DNA from: Aquimarina megaterium XH134
GTDB taxonomy: Bacteria > Bacteroidota > Bacteroidia > Flavobacteriales > Flavobacteriaceae
Length of the DNA: 64,000 nucleotides
Direction of reading: 5' to 3'
NCBI RefSeq assembly: GCF_000520975.1
Contig: NZ_JACB01000006.1
Location: forward strand, 186,001-250,000
Shown here: positions 1-8,614 of the stretch, one piece after another
Position numbering within the stretch: the stretch's first letter is position 1
Layout of the letters: every line of letters begins with the position of its first letter
Translations under genes and position numbers: made by a program
The notes under the pieces: generated by a model
Told to the model about the DNA's origin: nothing
Seen by the model: only the letters and a program-made list of their open reading frames with translations
Databases searched by the model: none

Positions 1-2368
1 GCGGTTGAAAAATATCAAATCCCGAGGTTCCTGCTCCATAAGTATCATCGGTGGCTTCTCCTCTAAAAGTATATATAAAGTTATCAATTTTTTTATAAAA
101 CAACCCACCAGATACTATCCCAACAGATTTAAAATAGTGTTCTGCTAATAAGTCAAAATTCATAGAAGTGGTAGGATCAAGATCAGAATTCCCTACAAAA
201 ATTTCTTCATCACCTAATACGACATCCAAAGTAGGTACCAGATCTACATAATTAGGCCGGGCCAAAGTATTAGTCCAGGCAAATCTAAAAATTGTTTGTG
301 GAGATAGATCATATTTAAAATGAACACCCGGTAATACATTAGTGTATGATTTTTCTTCTGTAATTTTACCTATTACGTTCTCTTCGTCTTCAATTTGATT
401 TCCGGTAGCATTGATCATAGTATGTTCTACTCTAATACCAGCCAGAACACCAAATTTATCAGATAGTTTCTGATTCGTCATTACATATCCCGCCAATACA
501 TCTTCTTCTACATCAAAATTTGCTTTCAAAAACTCATCAGGAACAGATTCTCCATTCTCTAGATTTAATCCTCCCAACCAGTTTTCATCCGCATATGAAC
601 CCGCTTGATATTGACTTCCGGCCGAGAAACCTGGATCGGTATAATTTCGTACAGGTACATCTGCAAGTGTCGGGAAATTACCTTCTAAATCAAATTCAAA
701 AAAACTGTTATCTCTTAATTTTTTTTTCAATCGGCTTCTTACCCCAAATTTCAGAATTCCATTTCCTTTTCCAAAGAAATCAGAAGGGAGTTCTACATTG
801 GCAAAAAAGTTTATATCTTCTTCTTCGGTATATTGGTTTTCTTCTGTGATTTCTCCATATTCAAAACCCGAAAAATTATTGGCATCAGCACCATTTACAG
901 GAGTGAAAACCGGAAATTTGGGATTAGAGTTATCATTATTCACAATATATTCAGATTCATACTCTGCATATCGTTCATTGAGTCTTTCTTCTGATGCTTT
1001 TGCAAAAGAAGCCATCCAATCTACCTTAACATTACCAAATAAATGATCCCCTCCTAAGCTATAATTTTGCATTCGTTGATCTTCTAACCTTCTATTTTTA
1101 TTTCGGCTATTATCAATCCCACCTTTGGTTTGGCGCTTTACTTCTACCGGAAAACGAGTAAGATTTCTATTCACAACAGTGAAATCATCAATTTCGATAT
1201 CCTCACCATCCAAAATTTCATGTTCTAAACGAAATCTATTTTCTCTATCATCTCTCCAGTTATACATGGTTTTTAAGTACATGCTATGATTATCATCGAA
1301 CTGATAATCAAAATTGGCAGAAAAGCTCCTTCTTATACGTTGCACTAAATAGGTGCGTATTTGAAATTCTTTGGCATAAGGATTTACAGAAATCTCTTCG
1401 AGAATTGGTTCTCCATCTGCATCATCAACCCCAGTATAATACTCAAATTCATTGGTCCATTCTGCTTCTATATTATCAGAACCAAAATCATTATCGGTAA
1501 TAGAGGCCGATAGCATCCAGCCAAATTTTTTGTTTTTAGATCGATCTCCAATAAGAAATGATCCATTAAGTATTCTTTTATCCGTAATAAAACTGATCCC
1601 AGAACCTAAGGTGGCAGAAAGTCTAAACCCCTGCGGAGCAGTTCTGGTAATCAGGTTTACAGATCCTCCTAATGCATCGGCTTCCATATCGGGTGTTACT
1701 GCTTTATTAACCTCTATGGTCTGTATCATATCTGAAGGAATCAGATCCATCTGAATATTTCGATTATCCCCTTCTGCCGAAGGGATTCTACTACCATTAA
1801 GCGTTACAGAATTTAACTGTGGAGAAAGACCTCTAACAATTATATTACGAGCTTCTCCCTGATCAACTTGCATCGTTATACCAGGAATACGCTTTACTGC
1901 ATCGCCTATGTTTGCATCAGGAAACTTTCCTATCTGATCGGTAGACACTACATTGGTAATATTAATGTTATTCTTTTGAGTATTTAGCGCCTTGGCTTGC
2001 CCACTAATTGCTCTTCCTATAATTTGGACATCTTCAAGCTGAACACTCTCTGGTTTTAATACAACAGAAGCAGACACTGTTTTAGATGCAAGTACACTAA
2101 CTTCTTGTTCAATATCTGAAAATCCCAAATACTCTATTTTCAAAGTGTAAGTTCCTTCGGGAACATCTACAAGTGTAAATATCCCATTTTGATCAGAAAC
2201 AGTCGCTTTTTTTATTGAACTTATCAATATTGAGGCTCCGGGTATGTAAATCCCGTACTCGTCTGTAATAGTTCCTTTTATAGAACCGCTTTGTGCTGAC
2301 AATGTATTGAAACTTATAATCATTATTAGCGTTACAAAAATCAATTTTAAAAATCCGGATGGTATCAT
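1..2368 (-). CDS. TonB-dependent receptor, C-terminus beyond left edge
   Basis: Outer-membrane receptor that takes up a large substrate using TonB energy. About 789 residues are visible and the C-terminal barrel strands lie outside the window. The start at 2368 gives a clean signal peptide (MIPSGFLKLIFVTLIMIISF, cleavage after SAQ). A carboxypeptidase-regulatory-like (CarboxypepD_reg) domain follows at about residues 28-110, then the plug with FPDANIGDAVKRIPGI and VRGLSPQLNSVTLNGSRIP. These plug motifs are those of the TonB-Xanth-Caul type of receptor, often linked to glycan or polymer uptake; the substrate is not deducible here. A TPR/LuxR-type regulator lies 172 bases upstream on the same strand and may control it (inference). 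Confidence 0.93.
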   Translation of the reverse strand, partial: MIPSGFLKLIFVTLIMIISFNTLSAQSGSIKGTITDEYGIYIPGASILISSIKKATVSDQNGIFTLVDVPEGTYTLKIEYLGFSDIEQEVSVLASKTVSASVVLKPESVQLEDVQIIGRAISGQAKALNTQKNNINITNVVSTDQIGKFPDANIGDAVKRIPGITMQVDQGEARNIIVRGLSPQLNSVTLNGSRIPSAEGDNRNIQMDLIPSDMIQTIEVNKAVTPDMEADALGGSVNLITRTAPQGFRLSATLGSGISFITDKRILNGSFLIGDRSKNKKFGWMLSASITDNDFGSDNIEAEWTNEFEYYTGVDDADGEPILEEISVNPYAKEFQIRTYLVQRIRRSFSANFDYQFDDNHSMYLKTMYNWRDDRENRFRLEHEILDGEDIEIDDFTVVNRNLTRFPVEVKRQTKGGIDNSRNKNRRLEDQRMQNYSLGGDHLFGNVKVDWMASFAKASEERLNERYAEYESEYIVNNDNSNPKFPVFTPVNGADANNFSGFEYGEITEENQYTEEEDINFFANVELPSDFFGKGNGILKFGVRSRLKKKLRDNSFFEFDLEGNFPTLADVPVRNYTDPGFSAGSQYQAGSYADENWLGGLNLENGESVPDEFLKANFDVEEDVLAGYVMTNQKLSDKFGVLAGIRVEHTMINATGNQIEDEENVIGKITEEKSYTNVLPGVHFKYDLSPQTIFRFAWTNTLARPNYVDLVPTLDVVLGDEEIFVGNSDLDPTTSMNFDLLAEHYFKSVGIVSGGLFYKKIDNFIYTFRGEATDDTYGAGTSGFDIFQP

Positions 2369-2540
2369 TTTTATAAATTTAAAAGTCGAGACAAAGCTAT
2401 ATGTACAAAAGGATATAAGGATAAAACGTAAAGCAACAAAGGGTAAACATTTGGCTATATTAAGAGAAACAACAAGGCAACAATTAAGATTTATTTACAT
2501 TGCAATAACATTTACAAAAAAAGACAGATTTATAACTTTT

Positions 2541-4133
2541 TTACAAGGCTATCATAAAATTAACAAGCTCTTCTTTTTGATCTATTGGAAGTTTTTTTCT
2601 TAGACGATATCTGGCTACTCTCACACTATCGGGTGTAACTCTTAAAATTGATGCAATTTCTTTTGATGATAAATTAAGACGTAGCAACATACCAAGACGT
2701 AACTCTGCCGGTGATAAATTTTCTTCAGACAATGAAGATAATTTTTTAATGAAATTTGGATGAATTTCTGTAAAAAAGTTATTGAATTCATCCCATTCTC
2801 GTTCCTGTTTTAGGTCGAAATTAATCTCTTTTACTATTTTCTTGATATTAGCATTCACATCTATATTCTTTCGATTTGCAATATTGGTAAGCCTAAAAGA
2901 CAAATCAGATAATATTTTGTTTTTTTGCGATAAATGCAAGCTATATCTAGACAAAGCAGATGTTTTTACATCTACTTCATCTTGTAAATTCTTTTCTTCG
3001 AATGCTTTTTTTTCTAATTCTGCCTTTAGCATTCGTTGTTTATATTCTTGTATTTTCGAGTTTTCTTTTCTTTTTCTTCTGAAATATAAAAACGATATGA
3101 TTGCAATAAACACAGTTGCAACTAAGCTAACAAGCAAAAGATCCTGATTAACCTGGCTTATTTCTTTTTGCTGTAAAAGCAAATTGATTTGCGCCTCTTT
3201 TTGTTTCGTTTCATAAACTACCTGAAGCGTATTTAATTGATTTATATTTTGAGAAGAAATTAATGATTCATTAATTCGTTCAGATTCTAAAAGATGATCA
3301 AATGCATTTTTATGATCCCCCATGAACTCATATGTCTTTGATAAATCTTTATGAGCACTTTTTAACTGGTACATATCTTGGGCTTCGATTGCCAAATTAT
3401 AAGCTTTAAGTGTATATTCAAGAGCATCGGGATAATTACCTGTTTTTCGATTAATATCTCCCAAATTATTCAGAACATTTATTCGTTCGCTCCCGTTAAC
3501 ATTTTCAAAATATTCAGCTGCTTTTTTAAAATATTTATATGCCAGATCATACTGCTCAAGATCTTCATAAATACTTCCTATATTTTCATTTACAACCGCT
3601 ACGCCTTTCTTATCATTTAATTTTTCAAACAATTCAAGACTTTCCTTTTGGTACTTAAGCGCTTCTAAATACTCTCCTTCTTTTTCATAACAAGAACCTA
3701 ATAACTCTTTTGCTATAGCCTCTCCTTTTATATAACCAGACTCAGAAGATGTTGATCTACTTTGATCAAAATAAACCTTTGCCTTGCTTCTGTTTTTTAA
3801 GGATAGATATATTTTACCGATTTCATTTTTCAGAAGAATAGCCAAAGTATCATTCTCTTTAATCAATGCCAGTGCACTATTATAATGTTCTATGGCTTCA
3901 TTATACACTCTTGCTTTATGATAAAACTTACCAAGTTGGAGATGTTTTTCGGCAATGATATGTGGTGTTTTATTTTGCTGAGAAATTTCTAATTCTCTTC
4001 TCAAAGATAGAAATGTAGAATCTACCTGTTTCTTTTCTTCTTCTTGAACCTGATTGATTTGTGCAGATGAACTAAAAGAAATAGTTATCACTAACCAATA
4101 TAAAATGAAGATAGGTTCCTGTATACGTTTCAT
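2541..4133 (-). CDS. TPR membrane protein with C-terminal LuxR-type HTH
   Basis: Probable one-component regulator of a kind common in Bacteroidota. It has a signal peptide ending SSAQ near residue 24, about six TPR units (residues 55-320), a transmembrane helix near 335-355 (LLLVSLVATVFIAIISFLYF), a coiled coil (360-420) and a C-terminal GerE-like HTH (LSPAELRLGMLLRLNLSSKEIASILRV, then SVRVARYRLRKKL; described as two blocks). The periplasmic TPRs would sense a ligand or protein and the cytoplasmic HTH would bind DNA. It is just upstream of the TonB receptor gene on the same strand, a frequent arrangement. The full length and domain order suggest an intact protein. Confidence 0.88.
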   Translation of the reverse strand: MKRIQEPIFILYWLVITISFSSSAQINQVQEEEKKQVDSTFLSLRRELEISQQNKTPHIIAEKHLQLGKFYHKARVYNEAIEHYNSALALIKENDTLAILLKNEIGKIYLSLKNRSKAKVYFDQSRSTSSESGYIKGEAIAKELLGSCYEKEGEYLEALKYQKESLELFEKLNDKKGVAVVNENIGSIYEDLEQYDLAYKYFKKAAEYFENVNGSERINVLNNLGDINRKTGNYPDALEYTLKAYNLAIEAQDMYQLKSAHKDLSKTYEFMGDHKNAFDHLLESERINESLISSQNINQLNTLQVVYETKQKEAQINLLLQQKEISQVNQDLLLVSLVATVFIAIISFLYFRRKRKENSKIQEYKQRMLKAELEKKAFEEKNLQDEVDVKTSALSRYSLHLSQKNKILSDLSFRLTNIANRKNIDVNANIKKIVKEINFDLKQEREWDEFNNFFTEIHPNFIKKLSSLSEENLSPAELRLGMLLRLNLSSKEIASILRVTPDSVRVARYRLRKKLPIDQKEELVNFMIAL

Positions 4134-4265
4134 AAAACTTTGTGTGAAAAAAATAATTCCCCTAGATTTTGCAAAATCTCACAAATCTATGATGCACACA
4201 ATTTTTTGCTGTTACGTATTTATTATTTTTATGTTATGCTCTCTTTTTAAGAAAACAACATCATG

Positions 4266-4601
4266 TCACTTCTTTTTTCTAAAGATATAACTCATCCATA
4301 CAGGATCATTCTCTTCAGAAACAATAGATTGTCGATCTACAAACTCCCAATTAGCAGCATTCATGTAGTTTAATAAATCAGAGGTTTTCTCTAAATCTTC
4401 TAGCTGTTTAATGGTTATTTGCTTACCCACTAAAGATGTTTGTTCCTCTACCTTAATTCTTTTTACCTTACCTCTATTATTTGCTTTTTGAATTACAATA
4501 ACCTCGAGATAATCATATTTAGGAATATTTTGCGAAGTAGCAGTTAAGGTTATACATAAAAAGAAGATAAAAGACGCTGTTTTGATTAGTATAGTACTCA
4601 T
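4266..4601 (-). CDS. small secreted protein, DUF4177-like
   Basis: 111 residues with an N-terminal signal peptide (SFIFFLCITLTATSQ, about residues 11-25). The mature part (YDYLEVIVIQ near the start, then ANWEFVDRQS and SYIFRKK at the end) has the strand-helix-strand pattern with a 'W-E-x-V' segment seen in DUF4177-like small proteins, so it probably folds alike. The function is unknown. It lies between two other minus-strand genes; an 18-bp perfect inverted repeat sits just upstream of its start. Confidence 0.72.
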   Translation of the reverse strand: MSTILIKTASFIFFLCITLTATSQNIPKYDYLEVIVIQKANNRGKVKRIKVEEQTSLVGKQITIKQLEDLEKTSDLLNYMNAANWEFVDRQSIVSEENDPVWMSYIFRKKK

Positions 4602-4618
4602 AGTTTTTCTATGTATTT

Positions 4619-4658
4619 AGTACACTTTGTATTTTAACTATAAAATACAAAGTGTACT
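4619..4658. repeat. perfect 18-bp inverted repeat, 4-base loop
   Basis: AGTACACTTTGTATTTTA at 4619-4636 and its exact reverse complement at 4641-4658, separated by ACTA. A T-run (TTATTTTTTATT) follows on the plus strand but not on the minus strand, although both flanking genes are on the minus strand. It may act as a terminator for the 4724-5326 gene, an attenuator for the 4266-4601 gene, or an operator. Confidence 0.7.
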
Positions 4659-4723
4659 TATTTTTTATTCCCCATATCCATTCAATATCATTGTTTTTTG
4701 ATTATGAATGTATAGGTCAGAGA

Positions 4724-5326
4724 TTACTTTGCTTTTTTAAGGATATATTTTGCCATTTCCTTAGCTAGTTTAGCATAACTTTCGGCTATTCTGTATCCAG
4801 AATTATAATCGGCTCCATAAAAATTACTTCCTGGCACTTTAAAGTATTTTGTAGAGAATAATATTTTATCAGGATTACCAGTTTCATATACAATAATCGT
4901 TGCATTTACTTTAGAGGGTTGTTTCATAACACCCACATTATATCCCGGGTAAATCCATGTTGTTTTAACTTTCATAGTATGGGTAGCGCCTTCTAGATTT
5001 TTTTCAACTTTAACAGCTCCACCATCAAAACGCTTATTGAAAGATTCTATATATTTTGGTTCATATAAGTTTTCGCGATCAGCAAACCAGGATTTTTTAA
5101 ATCTTTCACCTCTACCAGCTTCTTTAGCTTCTCGCTTTTCCATTTTGTTTTTCAGAAACTCTTCTTCAGTATCAAATTTGTCAACTTTAAGATTTTCGTA
5201 ATCGAAAACTAAATTATACGCTGTGATACCTTTTAAATTTTTAATACTTCCTTCTTGGTCTTTTCTTTTTTGACTAAAAGAAAGGGTAACAGTCATTAAC
5301 AATGTTAATAATAATAACTTTTTCAT
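4724..5326 (-). CDS. secreted protein of unknown function
   Basis: 200 residues, not recognised as a named family. It starts with a clear signal peptide (KKLLLLTLLMTVTLSFSQ). The mature protein is very basic and charged in its first half (EEEFLKNKMEKREAKEAGRG), then has short strands (VKVKTTWIYPGYNVGVMKQP region, residues 115-140) and a C-terminal helix (YAKLAKEMAKYILKKAK). This layout resembles periplasmic or outer-membrane-associated proteins that respond to envelope state, but no catalytic motif is visible. It reads as complete, with start at 5326. Confidence 0.72.
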   Translation of the reverse strand: MKKLLLLTLLMTVTLSFSQKRKDQEGSIKNLKGITAYNLVFDYENLKVDKFDTEEEFLKNKMEKREAKEAGRGERFKKSWFADRENLYEPKYIESFNKRFDGGAVKVEKNLEGATHTMKVKTTWIYPGYNVGVMKQPSKVNATIIVYETGNPDKILFSTKYFKVPGSNFYGADYNSGYRIAESYAKLAKEMAKYILKKAK

Positions 5327-5470
5327 GATTAGGTTTTTAAATTTGATGTTAAATATATTTCTTTTTTTTTAAGAATAGGGAAAAAGTCTTTAACAGCTTG
5401 GTTCTTGGAGGTTAAAACAAGAAATTCCTTAAACTTAAAGTAGACATTAGAAAATTTATGAAAAACAAAA

Positions 5471-5498
5471 AACCCTTTTCTTAATACAGAAAAGGGTT
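5471..5498 (-). terminator. intrinsic terminator of rplU-rpmA
   Basis: Stem AACCCTTTTCT (5471-5481) with AGAAAAGGGTT (5488-5498), followed on the minus strand by a T-rich run. It lies 27 bases past the rpmA stop codon, as expected for the end of the ribosomal operon. The plus strand also has a T-run, so it could work in both directions. Confidence 0.8.
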
Positions 5499-5524
5499 TT
5501 TTTATATTACAAAGGAAAGATCCT

Positions 5525-5785
5525 TTATGCTTCAAATGGAACTATAGAAACATAGGATTTATTGTCTTTCTTTTTAGTAAATTTCACTAAACCATCTACT
5601 TTAGCATGTAGAGTATGATCTTTACCTGCATATACGTTTTCACCTGGCTTGTGGGCTGTACCTCTTTGTCTTACAATGATGTTACCAGCCACGGCAGCTT
5701 GTCCACCAAATATCTTCACACCTAAGCGTTTCGATTCTGATTCTCTACCGTTTTTCGAACTACCAACTCCTTTTTTATGAGCCAT
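5525..5785 (-). CDS. rpmA: 50S ribosomal protein L27
   Basis: 86 residues, normal length for bL27. It begins [20 protein letters not shown] and contains the conserved [21 protein letters not shown] segment and the [14 protein letters not shown] segment. It lacks the N-terminal extension that is cleaved in Firmicutes L27, so the protein starts at the functional MAHKKG. It binds 23S rRNA with its N-terminal tail reaching the peptidyl transferase centre. It is cotranscribed with rplU 50 bases upstream. Confidence 0.98.
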   Translation of the reverse strand: MAHKKGVGSSKNGRESESKRLGVKIFGGQAAVAGNIIVRQRGTAHKPGENVYAGKDHTLHAKVDGLVKFTKKKDNKSYVSIVPFEA

Positions 5786-5835
5786 TTTCTTTCGGTTTTA
5801 TATTGTTAATACTTACAGGGATTACCTGCCGTTTT

Positions 5836-6399
5836 TTATTTTCCTTGTAAAGCTTCGATTAATTCTGCTTTCTTCATAGAAGAAATCCCAGAGATTCCCT
5901 GCGCTTTAGCCATATCTTTTAATTCAGCTACTGTTTTAGCGCTTAAATCTTCTTTATCAGCTTTCGGCTTTGCTGCTTCTTTCTTAGGAGCAGCTGCTTT
6001 AGTTTCAGTTTTTGGAGTAGAAGCTTTTACTTCTTTCTCTGCTTTAGCTTTTGGTTCAGCTTTTTTAGTTGCAGTTTTCTTAGCTCCAGAAGTTACTATA
6101 CTTTCGATAACAATTTCTGTAAGAGATTGGCGGTGACCATTTTTAACACGGTATCCTTTACGTCTCTTTTTCTTGAAAACAATAACTTTATCACCTTTAA
6201 GGTGTCTTGTGATTTTTGCTCCTACTTGAGCTCCATCTATAGCTGGGGCGCCTAAAGTAACTTTATCTCCATCTGCTGCAAGAAGAACTTTATCAAAAGA
6301 GACTTTATCTCCTTCTTCTCCTGCTAAACGATGTACAAACACTTTTTGGTCTTTTGCAACTTTAAATTGCTGCCCTGCTATCTCTACAATTGCGTACAT
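5836..6399 (-). CDS. rplU: 50S ribosomal protein L21 with C-terminal tail and Rho-N-like domain
   Basis: 187 residues against about 103 for typical bL21. Residues 1-100 are a normal L21 (MYAIVEIAGQQFKVAKDQKV; FKKKRRKGYRVKNGHRQ). A lysine/alanine/glutamate-rich linker follows (about 108-150), then a compact C-terminal domain (KTVAELKDMAKAQGISGISS..KAELIEAL) like the Rho N-terminal/SAP/HeH helix-extended-loop-helix folds that bind nucleic acid. The extension is familiar from Flavobacteriia and is not a frameshift artefact: one continuous frame. Its role is unknown; contact with RNA or DNA is an inference from the fold. First gene of the rplU-rpmA operon. Confidence 0.97.
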   Translation of the reverse strand: MYAIVEIAGQQFKVAKDQKVFVHRLAGEEGDKVSFDKVLLAADGDKVTLGAPAIDGAQVGAKITRHLKGDKVIVFKKKRRKGYRVKNGHRQSLTEIVIESIVTSGAKKTATKKAEPKAKAEKEVKASTPKTETKAAAPKKEAAKPKADKEDLSAKTVAELKDMAKAQGISGISSMKKAELIEALQGK

Positions 6400-6440
6400 A
6401 GCGTAACGTTTAATTAATTATTTTTATAAATAAAGAACTG

Positions 6441-6495
6441 CGCCTATTTCTAAATAGGCGGGTGCAAATATACTGCTAATTAATTAAATGGCAAA
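6441..6495 (-). promoter_or_regulatory. rplU promoter and leader hairpin
   Basis: On the minus strand, TTTG at 6495-6492, 19 bases, then TATATTTG at 6472-6465: a near-ideal Bacteroidota promoter. Immediately downstream, at the probable transcript start, lies a perfect hairpin CGCCTATTT (6441-6449)/AAATAGGCG (6452-6460) in the rplU leader. It is a plausible site for autoregulation by L21, which is inference. Confidence 0.7.
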
Positions 6496-6499
6496 TATT

Positions 6500-6973
6500 T
6501 TATGCCTCTACAGGCTTTGAATTGTGATTTTTTTTAGGATTCCAGCTTTCTTTAAATAATTGCATAAAAGATAACGTAAGCACAAAAGTAGTGGCAAACC
6601 CCATAATTGCTGCAACAAACACAACTATCCCTACTCCCACATGATAATGCGAACTCCAATTCGCCAGCATTTCTGGTAAGAAATTAGTATTGATATTAGT
6701 TACATATATTGCAAAGAAGATAATAAAAACGACTGTAGCATTAAACCCTGTAAAAAGTCCTGCCATAAATCCTTTCTGATATTCAAAATCACTTCCCTTT
6801 TCCAGCTTGTAGTTTTTCATGGCTTTGTACAAACCAAGAGCAACTATAATACCATTACCTAAACTAAAAACAGGTTTTGTTTGCACACCAACCAGAGAAA
6901 GGAGTAAAAAATATGCAATAAGTCCAACAGCAATAAGGAGTCCATATGTAACAGGAATAGTTGATTTCTTCAT
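6500..6973 (-). CDS. DUF4199 domain membrane protein
   Basis: 157 residues with four predicted transmembrane helices (about 8-28, 38-55, 70-92, 112-140) and charged cytoplasmic ends (KNYKLEKGSDFEYQKGF; NPKKNHNSKPVEA). The pattern, with an F-x-Y-x-K-G-F motif after helix two, matches the DUF4199 family widespread in Bacteroidota. No function is known for it. Its 3' end lies beside the rplU promoter. Confidence 0.85.
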   Translation of the reverse strand: MKKSTIPVTYGLLIAVGLIAYFLLLSLVGVQTKPVFSLGNGIIVALGLYKAMKNYKLEKGSDFEYQKGFMAGLFTGFNATVVFIIFFAIYVTNINTNFLPEMLANWSSHYHVGVGIVVFVAAIMGFATTFVLTLSFMQLFKESWNPKKNHNSKPVEA

Positions 6974-7071
6974 GGTTTCGCTCTTTAGGATTGTCTCTTA
7001 AAAGTAAGAAATTTAAGAGTTTTTTAACCTTAAAAGCTTGTTAATTTATTGTTTAGCAACAAGATATAAAG

Positions 7072-7947
7072 CTATCTATTCCTATTAGCCAAATATACTC
7101 CAAGAATAATAACTCCAGAAGCAAGCACTTGATACAATGTAAATTTCTCATTATCTAATATCCCCCATAGCATAGCTACAATAGGAATAGTATAGGTTAC
7201 CGAAGTCGCAAATACAGGTGTACTGATCTGCACCAGTTTATTAAACAATACTTTAGCAATACCTGTACCCACTATCGCAAGTATAGATATATATATCAAG
7301 CTCATATGCACTTTTGGACTAGTAACTACTTCGGCTTTAAAAAAACCCGAAAAACATAACACGACCAAAGCAGGGATCACTAATACAACAAAATTTCCGT
7401 TAGCAATTGCCATAGGCGGTATATGCTGCATATACCTTTTTATGATATTTACATTTATTGCATAACACACAGAAGCACAAAGCACTAATAATGCATACCA
7501 ATAGTTTTGATTGGGGTTTACCGAAGCTCCTTCTAATATCAGAGCAACACAACCTATTAGCCCCACAATCACACCAAAGAATTGATTTTTACTAAATCGA
7601 ATAGAGAAAATCAACATCCCCAGAATCAAAGTAACTAGCGGTGTAGTAGAATTAAGGATTGATGCTATACCACTATCAATTTCTGTCTCGGCAAAGGCAA
7701 ATAAAAAAGCAGGGATAAATGTTCCTGCAAAGGCAGATATGATCACCCATTTCCAGTCTGATGCTGCTATTTTTCTCATGCTCCTAAATCCGATCAAGAA
7801 CAAAAATGTTGCTGCAAACAATGTTCTTAAAGCACCTAATTGCAGTGGTGTAAGTCCGATCAATGATTTTTTGATAAGAATAAATGAACTACCCCATACC
7901 AGAGAAAGCACTGCCAGATATATCCATTTTAGTTTTATGTTTTGCAT
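7072..7947 (-). CDS. EamA/DMT-family transporter
   Basis: 291 residues, ten hydrophobic helices in two EamA repeats of five (about 1-140 and 150-288). Typical segments are SLVWGSSFILIKKSL at the start of repeat one and the TPVFATSVTYTIPIVAMLWG segment of repeat two. Members of this drug/metabolite transporter superfamily mostly export amino acids, nucleobases or other small metabolites; the substrate cannot be read from the sequence. Full length for the family. Not obviously in an operon with gldD, whose stop is upstream of its own separate region. Confidence 0.92.
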   Translation of the reverse strand: MQNIKLKWIYLAVLSLVWGSSFILIKKSLIGLTPLQLGALRTLFAATFLFLIGFRSMRKIAASDWKWVIISAFAGTFIPAFLFAFAETEIDSGIASILNSTTPLVTLILGMLIFSIRFSKNQFFGVIVGLIGCVALILEGASVNPNQNYWYALLVLCASVCYAINVNIIKRYMQHIPPMAIANGNFVVLVIPALVVLCFSGFFKAEVVTSPKVHMSLIYISILAIVGTGIAKVLFNKLVQISTPVFATSVTYTIPIVAMLWGILDNEKFTLYQVLASGVIILGVYLANRNR

Positions 7948-8041
7948 TTTTGCGAAGTAAGTTGCAAAAGTGATAAAATTATAAGTACACAGAATACCTT
8001 TTGGAAGAAAATTAACTATTAAAAAGTGTATTTGAAGTTTT

Positions 8042-8614
8042 TTACTCTTTCCAACGAAGCGTTTCCATAAAATACCTCATATCATTACGCAAATAATTCG
8101 CAGCAGGAAGTATCGAATCATAATTAGGTTTCACTTTAAAATACATAGAACCTACTATAAAATGCCGAATACTATCTGTGACATAAAACTGAGATGGAGA
8201 AGCTGCATCACCAGAAACCTCATAAAACATACCATATACTTTATTTTCTTCATTTGCATATGGTGTTTGTACGATCCCATCTGCTTTGATTACATGTTCC
8301 TGGGTAAGGTTTTGAGCATCTCTAAGTAACGAATCCAGATTATTGTTAATTTCATAATAAGAAATATACATCGTGGCTCTTAGTTTTTTATACTCCAGAT
8401 TGTACCAGCAATTTTTATTTCTTCTCGCTCTACGAAGTTCCGAAAATTCGTTTTTTTCAAAAGAATAAGGACAAGGTAATACCAGCTCTTTATACTTGGG
8501 AGCAGGGTAACTTAAACGCAGCATCCCTTCTGGCTTAGGCAGTACTTCGCCCCCGCAAGAAAATAGCATACACACGCTGGTCACTATAAAAAATCTAACT
8601 ATTTTCGTTTTCAT
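8042..8614 (-). CDS. gldD: gliding motility lipoprotein GldD
   Basis: 190 residues. The lipobox is MLFSC with the lipidated Cys at about residue 20, followed by GGEVLPKPEG. The conserved GldD body is present: LRLSYPAPKYK near 32, NCWYNLEYKKLRATMYISY, and the C-terminal YLRNDMRYFMETLRWKE. GldD is a lipoprotein required for gliding and for type IX secretion function in Flavobacterium johnsoniae. Its start overlaps the end of gldE by 20 bases, which supports coupled translation and is the standard order in the phylum. Confidence 0.95.
   Translation of the reverse strand: MKTKIVRFFIVTSVCMLFSCGGEVLPKPEGMLRLSYPAPKYKELVLPCPYSFEKNEFSELRRARRNKNCWYNLEYKKLRATMYISYYEINNNLDSLLRDAQNLTQEHVIKADGIVQTPYANEENKVYGMFYEVSGDAASPSQFYVTDSIRHFIVGSMYFKVKPNYDSILPAANYLRNDMRYFMETLRWKE

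Noticed and set aside
5329-5535. Minus-strand frame of 68 residues between the secreted protein and rpmA
   Set aside because: It runs through the rpmA terminator and overlaps the rpmA end; low-complexity Phe/Lys content, not a gene.
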